The notes: a model not told the origin generated them from the letters alone. 64,000 nt of DNA from Planctomycetota bacterium (GCA_020851075.1 JADZDL010000256.1:1-64000); one strand, 5' to 3'; shown: positions 9,516-18,748, numbered from the stretch's first letter. Translations and numbers: made by a program.

Positions 9516-11912
9516 ATGGCCCAAGCCACCCCCAAGACCGCCTCTCACCGCTGGTCGTTCTATCGCGCCGGCGGCGTCGATCAGGTCCGCCTCGACAAAG
9601 GCGCCGACGTTCTCAATCTCGACCAACTCGACCAGAAGCTCTGGGTAGCGCTCAGCTGCCCGGTGAAGGGCCTCGAGATCGATGCCCGCACCCTCGAGCT
9701 GCTCGACCAGGACGGCGACGGCCAGGTCCGCCCGCCCGAGATTCTCGCCGCGGTGAAGTGGCTGCGCGATGCGCTCGCCAACGCCGACGGCCTCGCCAAG
9801 GGCGAAGATGGCGTACAACTCGCCAACCTGCGCAAGGACACGGCCGAAGGCAAGGCGCTGCTCGCGTCCGCGAAGCACATCCTGAAGAGTGTCGGCAAGG
9901 AAGCTGCCACGGTCATCACGGTTGCCGATACCGCACAGACGGCCGAAGTGTTCGCGAAGGGCAAGCGCAACGGCGACGGCGTCGTACCCGCCGAGACCGT
10001 CGATGACGAGAAGGCCGCCGCAGTCGCCGCCGAGATCATCGCCTGCATGGGCGGCACGATGGACCGCTCGGGCAAGCTCGGCTTCGACCAGGCGCAGCTC
10101 GACGCGTTCTTCGCCGCCTGCGCCGACTTCGATGCGTGGCACAAGGCCGCCGAAGCCGACGCCAAGAACGTGCTGCCTTTTGGTGACGGCACCGCCGCGG
10201 CCTACGCGGCGTTTTCGGCCGTGCACGCGAAGGTTGACGACTTCTTCGGTCGCTGCCGCCTCGCCGCGTTCGATGGCCGCGCGCTGGCCGCCGTCAATCG
10301 CGAAGAAGCGGCCTACATCACCGCCGCCGCGAAGGACCTCACGATCACGGCCGACGAGGTCGCGCACTTCCCGCTCGCGATCATCGAAGCCAACAAGGCA
10401 CTGCCGCTCAGCAAGGGCGTGAACCCCGCCTGGCTCGGTGCCCTGAGTGCGCTGAAGGCCACCTGCTGCAAGGACAAGGACTCGCTCAACGAGACCGATT
10501 GGGCCGCGCTGTGCGCGAAGTTCGCCGGCTACCAGGCCTGGCTCGGCGGCAAGACCGGCGCGCAGGTCGAAGGCCTCGGCCGCGCGCGCTGCAAGGAAAT
10601 CGTCGCCGGCAAGACGAAGGCCGCGCTGCAAGCCGCGATCGCAGAAGACCTCGCCGTCGCTGGCGAAGTCGAAGCGATGACGCGCGTCGAAAAACTCACG
10701 CGCATGCACCGCGACTTCGCGCGCCTGCTGAACAACTACGTGAGCTTCAGCGACTTCTACGCGCGCCGCGGCGCGATCTTCCAGGCCGGCACACTCTATC
10801 TGGACGGCCGCGCTTGCGAGATGTGCTTCCACGTCGCCGACGCCGGCAAGCACGCCAAGATGGCGCCGATGTCCAACAGCTTCCTCGCCTACGTCGATTG
10901 CACGCGGCCGGGCGGCCTGAAGATGAGCGTCGCCTGTGCGTTCACGGCCGGCGACAGCGACAACCTGTTTGAAGGACGCAACGGCATCTTCTACGACCGC
11001 AAGGGTGACGACTGGAACGCGACGATCACGAAGATCGTCAGCAACCCGATCAGCATCCGCCAGGCGTTCTGGTCGCCTTACAAGAAGGTGCTGCGCTCGA
11101 TCCAGGAAGCCGTCGCCAAGAAGGCGGCTGCGGCCGACGAAGCAGCCAATGCGCGTCTCGCCACCGGCGCCGCCGCCGCTGGGGACGCAGCCAAAGCCGG
11201 CACAGTGCCGCCAAAGCCCAAGTTTGACATCGGCATCGTCGCCGCCCTCGGTGTCGCAGTCGGCGGCCTCAGCACAGCCCTCGCGGGCATCCTGAGCGGC
11301 TTCCTCGACCTCGGCCCGTGGATCCCACTCGGCATCATCGGCATCCTGCTCGCGATCTCGGGCCCGTCGATGTTCATCGCCTGGCTGAAGCTGCGGCAAC
11401 GCAACCTCGGTCCGATCCTCGACGCCAACGGCTGGGCCGTGAACACGCTGACGCGGGTCAACATCCCGCTCGGCGGCTCGCTCACCGAACTGCCGAAGAT
11501 CCCAGCGGGTTCGGAACGTTCGCTCACCGACCCCTACGCGCCCAAGAAGAGCCCGTGGCCGAAGATCCTGCTCGCGCTGCTGGTCCTGGCGGGCGTCGTT
11601 TACGGCCTCTACCGCACCAACTACCTGCACCAATGGCTGCCGGAGTATGTTGGCGAGTACGTGTCGGCGAGCTTCAACGGCCCCGACGAAGGTGTTGCCG
11701 GTGGCGATGACATCACCGTCAAGCTCGGCTCGGGCGCAGTGTCCGTCGCCGTCAGCGGCCTCGAAGGCGTTGCCAAACTCGACGTCAACGCAACCTCGAA
11801 GTCGATCACCGTCCCGATGAAGGGTGCCCAGGTCGGCACCGTGATCACGCTGACGGACAGCACGACCACGAAGCCACAGACGCACACGATCCGCGTCAGC
11901 GAGAAGAAGTAG
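9516..11912 (+). CDS. Large EF-hand-containing membrane protein of unknown function
   Basis: 798 residues. An EF-hand calcium loop is clear near residue 67 (DQDGDGQVRPPE), inside an alpha-helical N-terminal half. Residues about 410-535 form a distinct domain (ARRGAIFQAGTLYLDGRACEMCFHVADAGKH..., FEGRNGIFYDRKGDDWNATI). Three likely membrane segments follow (around 570-595, 605-630 and 675-695), separated by a conserved-looking loop (LGPILDANGWAVNT...LPKIPAGSERSLTDPY). The last 90 residues look like an Ig-like beta-sandwich, probably outside the membrane. I recall similar long proteins in several phyla annotated only as hypothetical. No enzyme motif is seen; a calcium-responsive envelope protein is a guess. 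No Shine-Dalgarno sequence precedes the ATG. Confidence 0.8.
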   Translation: MAQATPKTASHRWSFYRAGGVDQVRLDKGADVLNLDQLDQKLWVALSCPVKGLEIDARTLELLDQDGDGQVRPPEILAAVKWLRDALANADGLAKGEDGVQLANLRKDTAEGKALLASAKHILKSVGKEAATVITVADTAQTAEVFAKGKRNGDGVVPAETVDDEKAAAVAAEIIACMGGTMDRSGKLGFDQAQLDAFFAACADFDAWHKAAEADAKNVLPFGDGTAAAYAAFSAVHAKVDDFFGRCRLAAFDGRALAAVNREEAAYITAAAKDLTITADEVAHFPLAIIEANKALPLSKGVNPAWLGALSALKATCCKDKDSLNETDWAALCAKFAGYQAWLGGKTGAQVEGLGRARCKEIVAGKTKAALQAAIAEDLAVAGEVEAMTRVEKLTRMHRDFARLLNNYVSFSDFYARRGAIFQAGTLYLDGRACEMCFHVADAGKHAKMAPMSNSFLAYVDCTRPGGLKMSVACAFTAGDSDNLFEGRNGIFYDRKGDDWNATITKIVSNPISIRQAFWSPYKKVLRSIQEAVAKKAAAADEAANARLATGAAAAGDAAKAGTVPPKPKFDIGIVAALGVAVGGLSTALAGILSGFLDLGPWIPLGIIGILLAISGPSMFIAWLKLRQRNLGPILDANGWAVNTLTRVNIPLGGSLTELPKIPAGSERSLTDPYAPKKSPWPKILLALLVLAGVVYGLYRTNYLHQWLPEYVGEYVSASFNGPDEGVAGGDDITVKLGSGAVSVAVSGLEGVAKLDVNATSKSITVPMKGAQVGTVITLTDSTTTKPQTHTIRVSEKK

Positions 11913-11998
11913 TCGCGCGCGCCGCAAGGCGCAGCAGCACGACGGCGGCCGGCAACACCGGCACGCCGTCGATCACTGACCAGCCATGCGAGCGTCGG

Positions 11999-13111
11999 CT
12001 AACCGTGCGCCGTCGCCATCTCGCCGGCTTCGCCAGCGACGGGCGGCATCTCGGCCGCCAACGCGAGCGCGCGCACTTCGGCCTCGGCCACGTCCGCGGC
12101 CTCCCACAGCAGGTTGGCGAGTCGCAGGTGCACTTCGGGCCGCGCATCGCGCAGCAACATCTCGAGCACCGGCAGCCCCACTTCGTCATCGGCACCACGC
12201 GTCTGCATGAGCGGGTGCTCGCGCGACGCGTCGACGAAGTGCTGCGCCGACAGTGGCCGGTAGCGGCAGAAGAACTCGAAGTGCCACGGCAGGAACCGCA
12301 TCGTGCGTTCGCGCCCCTTCTCGTCGTCGCGGAAGTGGCCCTTCATCATCTGCGCGAGGTGGTGGTAGACGCCAAGTCGCTCGGCGGCCGTCGGCTCCCA
12401 CGCCTTCTTCTCGGCGATCTCGCGGAAGATCCACGGTTTGATCAGAGCACCGCGCCCGATCATCACGGACGCAACCCCGCTCTTCTGCCAGCGATCGTGG
12501 GTCTCATACCACGTGAGCAGGTCGCCATTGCCGATCACCGGAATCGTGCGTTCGGCGGCGATCCGGGCCACGGCATCCCAGTCGGCGGCGCGTGAATACC
12601 GCTGCTCGCGCGTACGGCCGTGTACGCACAGCGCCGCGGCACCGGACTCCTCGATGATCCTGGCCACCTCGCTCGCGTTCTGGTCGCTCTCGCTCCAGCC
12701 GAGGCGGATCTTCACCGTGACGGGGACGGGAATCGCCTTCACCATCTCCTCGACGAGCTTGCCGAGGCCCACCGGGTGCTGCAGCAGCTTGGCGCCCATG
12801 CCGCGCTTGACCGTGTCGTGGATGGGGCAGCCGCAGTTGAGGTCAACCCAGCTGGCGCCACGTTCGGCGGCCGCCAGGCCCGCCGTAATGGCATCACCTG
12901 GCCGCGAAGCCGCGATCTGGGCGCCAAAACACGTCTCATCCGGGTGTTTTCGCAGCAGCGCCAATTCGCTCTTGCTGCGCTTCACGACCTGGTAGGCGTA
13001 GGCCATCTCCCCCATCGTGACCTCGCAGCCATGGGCGAGACAGAGGCGACGGAAGGGCAAGTTGCCGCCTTTGGTGAGGGGGGCCAGAAAAACACGACCG
13101 CGAAAGTCCAT
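11999..13111 (-). CDS. tRNA-dihydrouridine synthase, DUS3-like
   Basis: 370 residues from the ATG at 13111 (12 codons inside the longest frame; the extra residues are not conserved-looking). Dus enzymes reduce specific uridines in tRNA using FMN and NADPH. The flavin-barrel motifs are visible: FLAPLTKGGNLPFRRLC at the start, DLNCGCPIHDTVKRGMGAKLL with the general-acid Cys95, TVKIRLGW, CVHGRTREQRYSRAADW, and IPVIGNGDLL. The wording of the first and third motifs is closer to eukaryotic DUS3 than to DusA/B/C as I know them. The C-terminal 110 residues are a helical RNA-binding type extension. Divergently placed 76 bp from the next gene. Confidence 0.88.
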   Translation of the reverse strand: MDFRGRVFLAPLTKGGNLPFRRLCLAHGCEVTMGEMAYAYQVVKRSKSELALLRKHPDETCFGAQIAASRPGDAITAGLAAAERGASWVDLNCGCPIHDTVKRGMGAKLLQHPVGLGKLVEEMVKAIPVPVTVKIRLGWSESDQNASEVARIIEESGAAALCVHGRTREQRYSRAADWDAVARIAAERTIPVIGNGDLLTWYETHDRWQKSGVASVMIGRGALIKPWIFREIAEKKAWEPTAAERLGVYHHLAQMMKGHFRDDEKGRERTMRFLPWHFEFFCRYRPLSAQHFVDASREHPLMQTRGADDEVGLPVLEMLLRDARPEVHLRLANLLWEAADVAEAEVRALALAAEMPPVAGEAGEMATAHG

Positions 13112-13187
13112 CCCCGCATCCTGTCCGGTCTCGCCACTCCTTTCCAACGTTGGCTATATTCCTCGGGCCCCCTTTCGAACACCACAC

Positions 13188-13679
13188 ATGCAAGTCTCCC
13201 AACTGCTAGGCGCCGGCGTCGCGTTCGCCGCGCTCGGCCTGTACATCTCTGCCGACCGTGGCAGTGGCACTTCGGCAGCGGGTGCCCCGCCGGAAGTCCC
13301 TGAGGCGGTCGGCCACTACGCCCTCGTCGTCGAAGGCGACCGCGACCAGCTGAACATCACAGCGGCCGTTGCCAAGGCCGATCCATGGGCCGGCGTGCCG
13401 AAGGGCTTCGCGAGCAACTGGAGCCTGTCGATCCGCGATGCCAAGGGCGCTGAGCTCGCCAACGTGCCGCTCGACCTCAGCAAGTTCGACCTGTCGCCGC
13501 AGGCCAAGGGCCAGCCGCGCACGGCGGAGGGCTGCATCGTCGTCGACAGCCACGTCGCCATGCTCACCAACGTGCCCGCGTTTGCCGACGCGACCAGCTA
13601 CACCTTCCTGCGCGACCGCACCGTGGTCGGCACGGTCGACGGCGCCACGGTGCAAAAGCTCGCCGGAGGTGGCCGGTGA
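13188..13679 (+). CDS. Small exported or membrane-anchored protein upstream of the M64 peptidase
   Basis: 163 residues. The N-terminus (MQVSQLLGAGVAFAALGLYISA) is a signal peptide or anchor. The rest is a compact domain without recognised motifs, containing GHYALVVEGDRDQLNITAAVAKADPW and ending in TVVGTVDGATVQKL. Its TGA overlaps the GTG of the metallopeptidase gene (GTGA at 13676-13679), which implies translational coupling and a shared role, for example as chaperone, inhibitor or partner of the peptidase. That role is inferred from context only. Confidence 0.7.
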   Translation: MQVSQLLGAGVAFAALGLYISADRGSGTSAAGAPPEVPEAVGHYALVVEGDRDQLNITAAVAKADPWAGVPKGFASNWSLSIRDAKGAELANVPLDLSKFDLSPQAKGQPRTAEGCIVVDSHVAMLTNVPAFADATSYTFLRDRTVVGTVDGATVQKLAGGGR

Positions 13680-15565
13680 GGCGCTTCCTGCTCGCCGCGG
13701 CCACTGCCGCGCTCGCCCTCTCCTCCGCTGTGGCACAGCAACCGGTCGTGACGACGGTCTACAACAGCGGCACGACGCAGAGTCGCTACGACATGGTCAT
13801 CCTCGGCGATGGTTACCAGGCCGCCGAACAGACGCGCTTCAACCAGGATGTGCAGACGTTCCTCACGGCGCTGTTCCAGAAGCAGCCGTACGCGACGTTC
13901 GCCAGTTACTACAACGTGCACACGGTGTTCCGCGCGAGCGTCGAAAGTGGTGCGGATCGGCCTGACGAGAATCCACCCGTCTACAAGAACACGGTCTACA
14001 ACGCGACCTACAACACCGGTGGCGTCGATCGTTGTCTCTACATCCAGAACACGTCGCTGGCCCTCGCCGATGCGGCGCTCGCGCCTGCCAACGAAGGGCG
14101 CGTGCTCGTGTTCGTGAACGACAGCCGCTACGGCGGTTGCGCCTCGACGTTTGCCGTCAGCTACAACGGCGGCTCGATGACCGAGGTGCAGATCCACGAA
14201 CTCGGCCACAGCCTCGGCAGCCTCGCCGACGAGTACGATTACCCCAACCAGACCTACACCGGCAGCGAGCCGAGTCAGGCCAACATCACCACGTCGCCGA
14301 GCGGACAGAAGTGGTCGCACTGGTGGGGCACCGACAACATCAGCGCGTTCCAGGGCGCTGGCTACTACGTGTACGGCCTCTACCGGCCGAAGAACAACTG
14401 CCTCATGCGCACGCTCGGCGTGGCGCTGTGCGCGGTCTGCAAGGAACAGATCAGCAAGCTCACGAACTCGATCGCCAACACGATCGTGCAGTTCTCGCCA
14501 ACCACGAGCAGCGTGGCAGTCAGCACCGGCTCGACGCAGCAGTTCTCGATCACGCACATCGTGCCGGCGGGCAACAACCCGCTGATCCAGTGGCAGGTCG
14601 ACGGGCAGAACGTGGCGAACGCGACGTCGTCGAACTTCCTGTTTGATCCGACCGGGCTCTCGCTCGGCAACCACACGGTGGCCGTCACCGTGCAGGACCG
14701 CACGACGCTCGTTCGCAACGACCCGGCCGGCGTCATGCGCGAGACCAGGTCGTGGCAGGTGTCGGTCAACGATCCGACGGCGGCGCAGCTGCACTTCACG
14801 GCGATGACCTTGAGTCAGGTCTGGGTCACCCCAGGCTTGCCGGTCACGTTCAACTACAGCATCGCCAACGACGGACCCGCGGCGGCCGCGACCCCGTTTG
14901 AAGTCGAGTTCTTCCTCGCAACGCAGCAGCCGTGGTCCCCCCAGGGCATCTACCTCGGCAAACAGACGATCAATAGCCTCGCGGCGAGCCAGCAGGTGTC
15001 GTTGCAGTACGCGGCCAATCTGCCGTGGCGCCTCGAAGCGCGCGTCTACTACGTCTATGGCATCGTCGACCGCAACGACGCGATCCACGAGAGCAACGAG
15101 AACGACAACCTGCGCAGCTCGGCCCTCGTCGGCCAGGCCGGCAACTGCATCACGAAGCTCGAGTTTGCCGATCCACTGCTCTATCCGTCGGACGCCGCCA
15201 CGGTCTCGCTCGCTGCAGGCGCTGCCCTGCACCCGACCGTGATCGCCCCATGCGCCCAGCCGGGCACGCTCTACCTGATCGCCTGGGGCTGCTCGGGCAC
15301 GAGCCCCGGCACGACCTTGGCGCCGGGCATCACCGTGCCGCTCAATCAGGACTTCTGCACGCAGCTCGGCCTCACTGCGGTGAACGGTGCGTGGTTCCAG
15401 AACTTCCTCGGCGTGCTCGACGCGCAGGGCCGCGGCAATGCGACGTTTGCCTTGCCGCCCTCTTCGGGCCTCACCGGTCTGCCCGGCCACTTCGCGGCAG
15501 TGCTCGTCGATCCGGTGCTCGGCTTCTCGGCCGTCAGCAATCCGATCGCCATCACTCTGCAGTGA
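13676..15565 (+). CDS. Secreted peptidase of the M64 (IgA peptidase) family with CARDB-like and C-terminal modules
   Basis: 629 residues starting at GTG 13676, in a 4-nt overlap with the preceding gene. Signal peptide MRRFLLAAATAALALSSAVAQ. The M64 core (residues 35-270) opens with YDMVILGDGYQAAEQTRFNQDV and carries the zinc site HELGHSLGSLADEY (His174, Glu175, His178, plus an acidic residue of ADEY). A CLMRTLG...FCAVC-like segment follows (CLMRTLGVALCAVCKEQI). Residues about 380-480 resemble a CARDB adhesion fold (WVTPGLPVTFNYSIANDGPAAAATPF...). The last 130 residues are a Gly/Cys-containing module of the kind shared by several secreted proteins here. Probably an exported endopeptidase; the target is unknown. 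Tail overlaps the convergent ROK gene by 14 bp. Confidence 0.9.
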   Translation: MRRFLLAAATAALALSSAVAQQPVVTTVYNSGTTQSRYDMVILGDGYQAAEQTRFNQDVQTFLTALFQKQPYATFASYYNVHTVFRASVESGADRPDENPPVYKNTVYNATYNTGGVDRCLYIQNTSLALADAALAPANEGRVLVFVNDSRYGGCASTFAVSYNGGSMTEVQIHELGHSLGSLADEYDYPNQTYTGSEPSQANITTSPSGQKWSHWWGTDNISAFQGAGYYVYGLYRPKNNCLMRTLGVALCAVCKEQISKLTNSIANTIVQFSPTTSSVAVSTGSTQQFSITHIVPAGNNPLIQWQVDGQNVANATSSNFLFDPTGLSLGNHTVAVTVQDRTTLVRNDPAGVMRETRSWQVSVNDPTAAQLHFTAMTLSQVWVTPGLPVTFNYSIANDGPAAAATPFEVEFFLATQQPWSPQGIYLGKQTINSLAASQQVSLQYAANLPWRLEARVYYVYGIVDRNDAIHESNENDNLRSSALVGQAGNCITKLEFADPLLYPSDAATVSLAAGAALHPTVIAPCAQPGTLYLIAWGCSGTSPGTTLAPGITVPLNQDFCTQLGLTAVNGAWFQNFLGVLDAQGRGNATFALPPSSGLTGLPGHFAAVLVDPVLGFSAVSNPIAITLQ

Positions 15566-16496
15566 GCCACAACCACGCGGCACCGCGCACTCCCGAAGAG
15601 TCGCCGTGCCGCGCGGGCCGCAGCGGCGTGGTGACGACGTCGGAGAACACCGAACGCGCCATCTGCGGCGGCACCTGCTCGTAGAGCTCGGTGACGTTGG
15701 ACATGCCGCCCCCAAACACGATCACTTCGGGATCGAGCACGTTCAGGATGTGGGCGAGGCCACGCGCGAGGCGATCGCGATAGCGGGCAAACGTGTCCCC
15801 GGCGGCGACTTCCCCCGCGCGCATCGCCGCGATGATCTCGACCGCGCTGCGGCGCTGGCCGGTGTGGCGCTCGTGGTCCGCGGCAAACGAAGGGCCCGAC
15901 AGCCAGGTCTCCAGGCAACCGTGTTGCCCACACCAGCAGGCCGGCCCTGGCACTTCCTGCCACGGACCCTCGGGGCGCGGCCACGGCAACGGGTTGTGCC
16001 CCCATTCGCCCGCGATCGCGTTGGCCCCACCCCACGCCCGGCCATCGAGCGCAATGCCAGCGCCAACGCCAGTGCCGAGGATCACGGCGAACACGACCTT
16101 GGCGCCGCGCGCCGCACCGTCCGCGGCTTCACTGACCGCGAGGCAGTTGGCGTCGTTCTGCAGCCGCACCGGGCGCTGCAGGAGCCGCTCGAGATCCTCG
16201 CGCAGCGAACGCCCGTTCAGCACGGTCGAGTTGGCGTTCTTCATGCGGCCCGTCGCCGGCGAAATCGTGCCCGGGATCGCAAACCCCACCGGCACTCTCC
16301 GATCGCGAATGCCGAGCCGCTGGTCGGCGAGCTCGACGAGTCGTGCGATCGTGCGCAGCGTGCCGTCGTAGTCACCTTGCGGCGTCGGCAACCGTTCGCG
16401 CAGCAAGAACTGCCCGGCCCGATCGAGGCCCGCAATCTCGATCTTCGTGCCGCCGAGATCGACACCGAGGAACACGTCGGGGCGAAGGGAGGTCAT
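15552..16496 (-). CDS. ROK-family sugar kinase (fructokinase/glucokinase-like)
   Basis: 314 residues. Phosphorylates a hexose with ATP. The ATP-binding opening VFLGVDLGGTKIEIAGLD, the sugar-site segment LQNDANCLAVSEA, and the ROK zinc signature (GPACWCGQHGCLETWLSG, with the preceding His of GEWGHNPLPW) are all present. The overall wording resembles manno(fructo)kinase Mak, but sugar specificity cannot be fixed by eye. It lies upstream of nothing on its own strand within 1 kb, so it may be monocistronic. Confidence 0.9.
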   Translation of the reverse strand: MTSLRPDVFLGVDLGGTKIEIAGLDRAGQFLLRERLPTPQGDYDGTLRTIARLVELADQRLGIRDRRVPVGFAIPGTISPATGRMKNANSTVLNGRSLREDLERLLQRPVRLQNDANCLAVSEAADGAARGAKVVFAVILGTGVGAGIALDGRAWGGANAIAGEWGHNPLPWPRPEGPWQEVPGPACWCGQHGCLETWLSGPSFAADHERHTGQRRSAVEIIAAMRAGEVAAGDTFARYRDRLARGLAHILNVLDPEVIVFGGGMSNVTELYEQVPPQMARSVFSDVVTTPLRPARHGDSSGVRGAAWLWLTAE

Positions 16497-16513
16497 CCGC
16501 GCACGGTATCCGA

Positions 16514-17656
16514 CTAATGACCGGTCGTCGCTGCGGCCGCCGGCACGACAAGGTCAAACACGGCCTCCCCGGCACCATCGGACCACGCTTCGCAGGTCCA
16601 GCCATTGAGCGGCAGTTTCCAGATGCCGCTACCCGGCTCGCTCGCGCGGCGGAACAACCGCCACGACGCCAGCTGGCGATTCTGGCCCGGCTCGACGACG
16701 GGCACCGTATGCACCACCGCGGGCGCCGGCGACTCCGGCGGTGTTCCCGTCGACGTCAGCAGCCTCTCCGTCAGCGAAATGCGATCCCCTTGCCGGATCA
16801 CGCGCGCCCGCAAACCGCGCCGCGACAGCCCATCGCGCCGCAGGTGCTCGGCATCGACGAGCAACGAATCCGAGACGCTGATGCCCGTGATCTCACCCTT
16901 CGTGAGATCCACTTCGACGGCAGCATCTTCGCCGACGCCGATGCCGAGCCGACGGCTCGTTGCCTCAAGTCCCGCGACCAGGCGCCCGATGCGATCGCGT
17001 TCGAAGAAGTGGGAGTCGGTGACCGCGAGTGACAGGAACTTCATGCCCGGCCCATACTGCGGCCCAAGCACAGGCGGCGCTTCGCTGCTCGCTTCCTTGG
17101 GCTCGATGCCGAGCGCGCGCGCGCTGCCACCTGTGTAGAACATGATCTCGCCCATCATCGCGTCACCCGCGCTCGCCCCGGCGATCACTCCACCGCGACG
17201 CAGCAGGCGCTGCATGGCCAGCCATTCGGGAGAGTCCGCATCGCCGGGCCGATACCGTTCGGTGATGCGCTTCTGGTCGCCGCCAGTAAAGAACATCGCC
17301 GTCGCCGCATCGATCGCGGCCACCGTCTCCAACGTAGGAGTCTCGCGACGCACGACTTCGACGTGCACACCTGGGCTCCACGTGTGCAGGGCTTCGGTCT
17401 TGTCGGTGGCCTCCTCATCCTGCGGCCCGGTCGCGGCCACCGCGATGACGATGCGAGGCTCGCCAGCGCGCGCTGCCAGCTCGAGAAACCGCTGGTAGAC
17501 GGGCGCGTTGTCGTTGTCGAGACCACCGCCGATCAACAGCAGCGTGCCTTGCTCGACCGGGGGAGCGGGTGGTGTCGTGGCGCAACCAGTCAACAGCGCC
17601 GCCAACAGCGCGGCTCGCAGCGCCCCGAGAACGGCGCGCGGGGTATTCGATTTCAT
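16514..17656 (-). CDS. Cyanophycinase-like S51 peptidase, predicted lipoprotein
   Basis: 380 residues. The lipobox LLTGC places Cys25 at the processed N-terminus, so the enzyme is exported. S51 landmarks are present: FTGGDQKRITE, the nucleophile elbow GASAGD with Ser162, VTDSHFFERDRIGRL with His216, and LGIGVGEDAAVEV with Glu243. In the cyanobacterial enzyme the matching residues form a Ser-His-Glu triad cutting cyanophycin to beta-Asp-Arg. The Gln next to the triad His is Ser here, and the elbow ends in Asp rather than Ala, so specificity may differ. A C-terminal 100-residue extension has no recognised motif. The preceding gene, 45 bp upstream in the same direction, encodes an isoaspartyl-peptidase homologue, a functionally matching partner. 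Confidence 0.82.
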   Translation of the reverse strand: MKSNTPRAVLGALRAALLAALLTGCATTPPAPPVEQGTLLLIGGGLDNDNAPVYQRFLELAARAGEPRIVIAVAATGPQDEEATDKTEALHTWSPGVHVEVVRRETPTLETVAAIDAATAMFFTGGDQKRITERYRPGDADSPEWLAMQRLLRRGGVIAGASAGDAMMGEIMFYTGGSARALGIEPKEASSEAPPVLGPQYGPGMKFLSLAVTDSHFFERDRIGRLVAGLEATSRRLGIGVGEDAAVEVDLTKGEITGISVSDSLLVDAEHLRRDGLSRRGLRARVIRQGDRISLTERLLTSTGTPPESPAPAVVHTVPVVEPGQNRQLASWRLFRRASEPGSGIWKLPLNGWTCEAWSDGAGEAVFDLVVPAAAATTGH

Positions 17657-17701
17657 GCGGCGAGGACTCTAGCCACTGGCGCCTGCCAGAACACCCGCAC
17701 C

Positions 17702-18733
17702 TCAGTTCTCGAAGATGCGCACCTCAAACCGCCCCTTCGAATCGGCGAGCCCGCGATACATGCCTTCGCTGTTGTACTGGGCCGTGAGATTGCCGTCGCG
17801 ATCGACCGCAATGAGTCCACCGTCATCCTTCTTGAGCGTGTGGAAGACCACCGCATCCACCGCCTGCTCCAACGACTGCCCGCCATACTCCATGCGCGCC
17901 GAGATCGAACGCGCCACCGTATTGCGGATGAACTCCTCGCCCGTGCCAGAACAGCTCACAGCCGCAAACGCGTCCGCGTAGTTGCCGGCGCCGACGATCG
18001 GCGAATCGCCAACGCGGCCCCAACGCTTGCCGGTGAGGCCGCCGGTGCTCGTCGCCGCGGCGAGATGCCCGCGCTGGTCGCGCACGACGCAGCCAACGGT
18101 GCCATCAGTCCATTGCGGCCGCTGCGGCGCCACGAAGGCACCCTTCTGGGCCTTCTCCTGCTCCGCACGTTCGCGCAGCACTTCGTCGAGTACACGGCGA
18201 CGGGCCTCGGTATCGACGTAGGTGTTGGGCACACGTTCGACGCCCATGAGCGTCGCGAACTGCTCAGCGCCATCGCCCATCAAGAGCACGTGCCGCGTCT
18301 TCTCCATGACGAGACGGGCCAGCTGGATCGGGCTCTTCACGGTGCGTACGCCGGCGACCGAACCGCAGCGCAGCGTGCTGCCGTCCATGATCGCGGCGTC
18401 GAGTTCGTGTTCGCCCTTTTCGTTGAACACCGCGCCCTTGCCCGCATTGAAGTGCGGATCGTTTTCGAACAACACGACGATGGCCTCGCAGACATCCACC
18501 GCCGCGTCACCACGCGCCAGCCGTTCGCAGCCTATCATCAGCGCCGCCTGCAGCGCATCGCGGTACTCCTGCTGTCGTTCGGCAGGCGCATTTCGATCGA
18601 GCGTGCCCGCGCCCCCGTGAATGGCAATCGCCCACTGGGCGCCATCGCCAAGGCCAGGCTTCGCCTTTGGCGAGCCCGCGCAACCGACCATGCCACACAC
18701 GAAGAACATCGCCGCGATTCGAGAAACCTGCAT
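17702..18733 (-). CDS. Isoaspartyl peptidase / type III L-asparaginase homologue, predicted lipoprotein
   Basis: 343 residues from the ATG at 18733, which has GGAGGT 9 nt upstream (18743-18748). A lipobox-like FVCGMVGC gives Cys18. The Ntn-hydrolase T2 family hallmarks are clear: IAIHGGAGT near the start, DPHFNAGKGAVFNEKGEHELDAAIMDG, and the autoprocessing site DGTVGCVVRD, where Thr212 would become the N-terminal nucleophile. The GTGEEF...RSISARMEYGG segment follows. These enzymes hydrolyse beta-aspartyl dipeptides and asparagine. An exported form next to a cyanophycinase-like gene suggests external breakdown of beta-Asp-linked polymers or peptides. Confidence 0.88.
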   Translation of the reverse strand: MQVSRIAAMFFVCGMVGCAGSPKAKPGLGDGAQWAIAIHGGAGTLDRNAPAERQQEYRDALQAALMIGCERLARGDAAVDVCEAIVVLFENDPHFNAGKGAVFNEKGEHELDAAIMDGSTLRCGSVAGVRTVKSPIQLARLVMEKTRHVLLMGDGAEQFATLMGVERVPNTYVDTEARRRVLDEVLRERAEQEKAQKGAFVAPQRPQWTDGTVGCVVRDQRGHLAAATSTGGLTGKRWGRVGDSPIVGAGNYADAFAAVSCSGTGEEFIRNTVARSISARMEYGGQSLEQAVDAVVFHTLKKDDGGLIAVDRDGNLTAQYNSEGMYRGLADSKGRFEVRIFEN

Positions 18734-18742
18734 CAACCGAGC

Positions 18743-18748
18743 ACCTCC
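18743..18748 (-). promoter_or_regulatory. Shine-Dalgarno site of the isoaspartyl peptidase gene
   Basis: Reads GGAGGT on the minus strand, 9 nt before the ATG at 18733. It is one of the few strong Shine-Dalgarno sequences in the window, and it fixes this start against the longer frame. Confidence 0.7.

Noticed and set aside
9285-11927. 880-residue open frame on the minus strand
   Set aside because: Antisense to the EF-hand membrane protein; low-complexity composition and no motifs.
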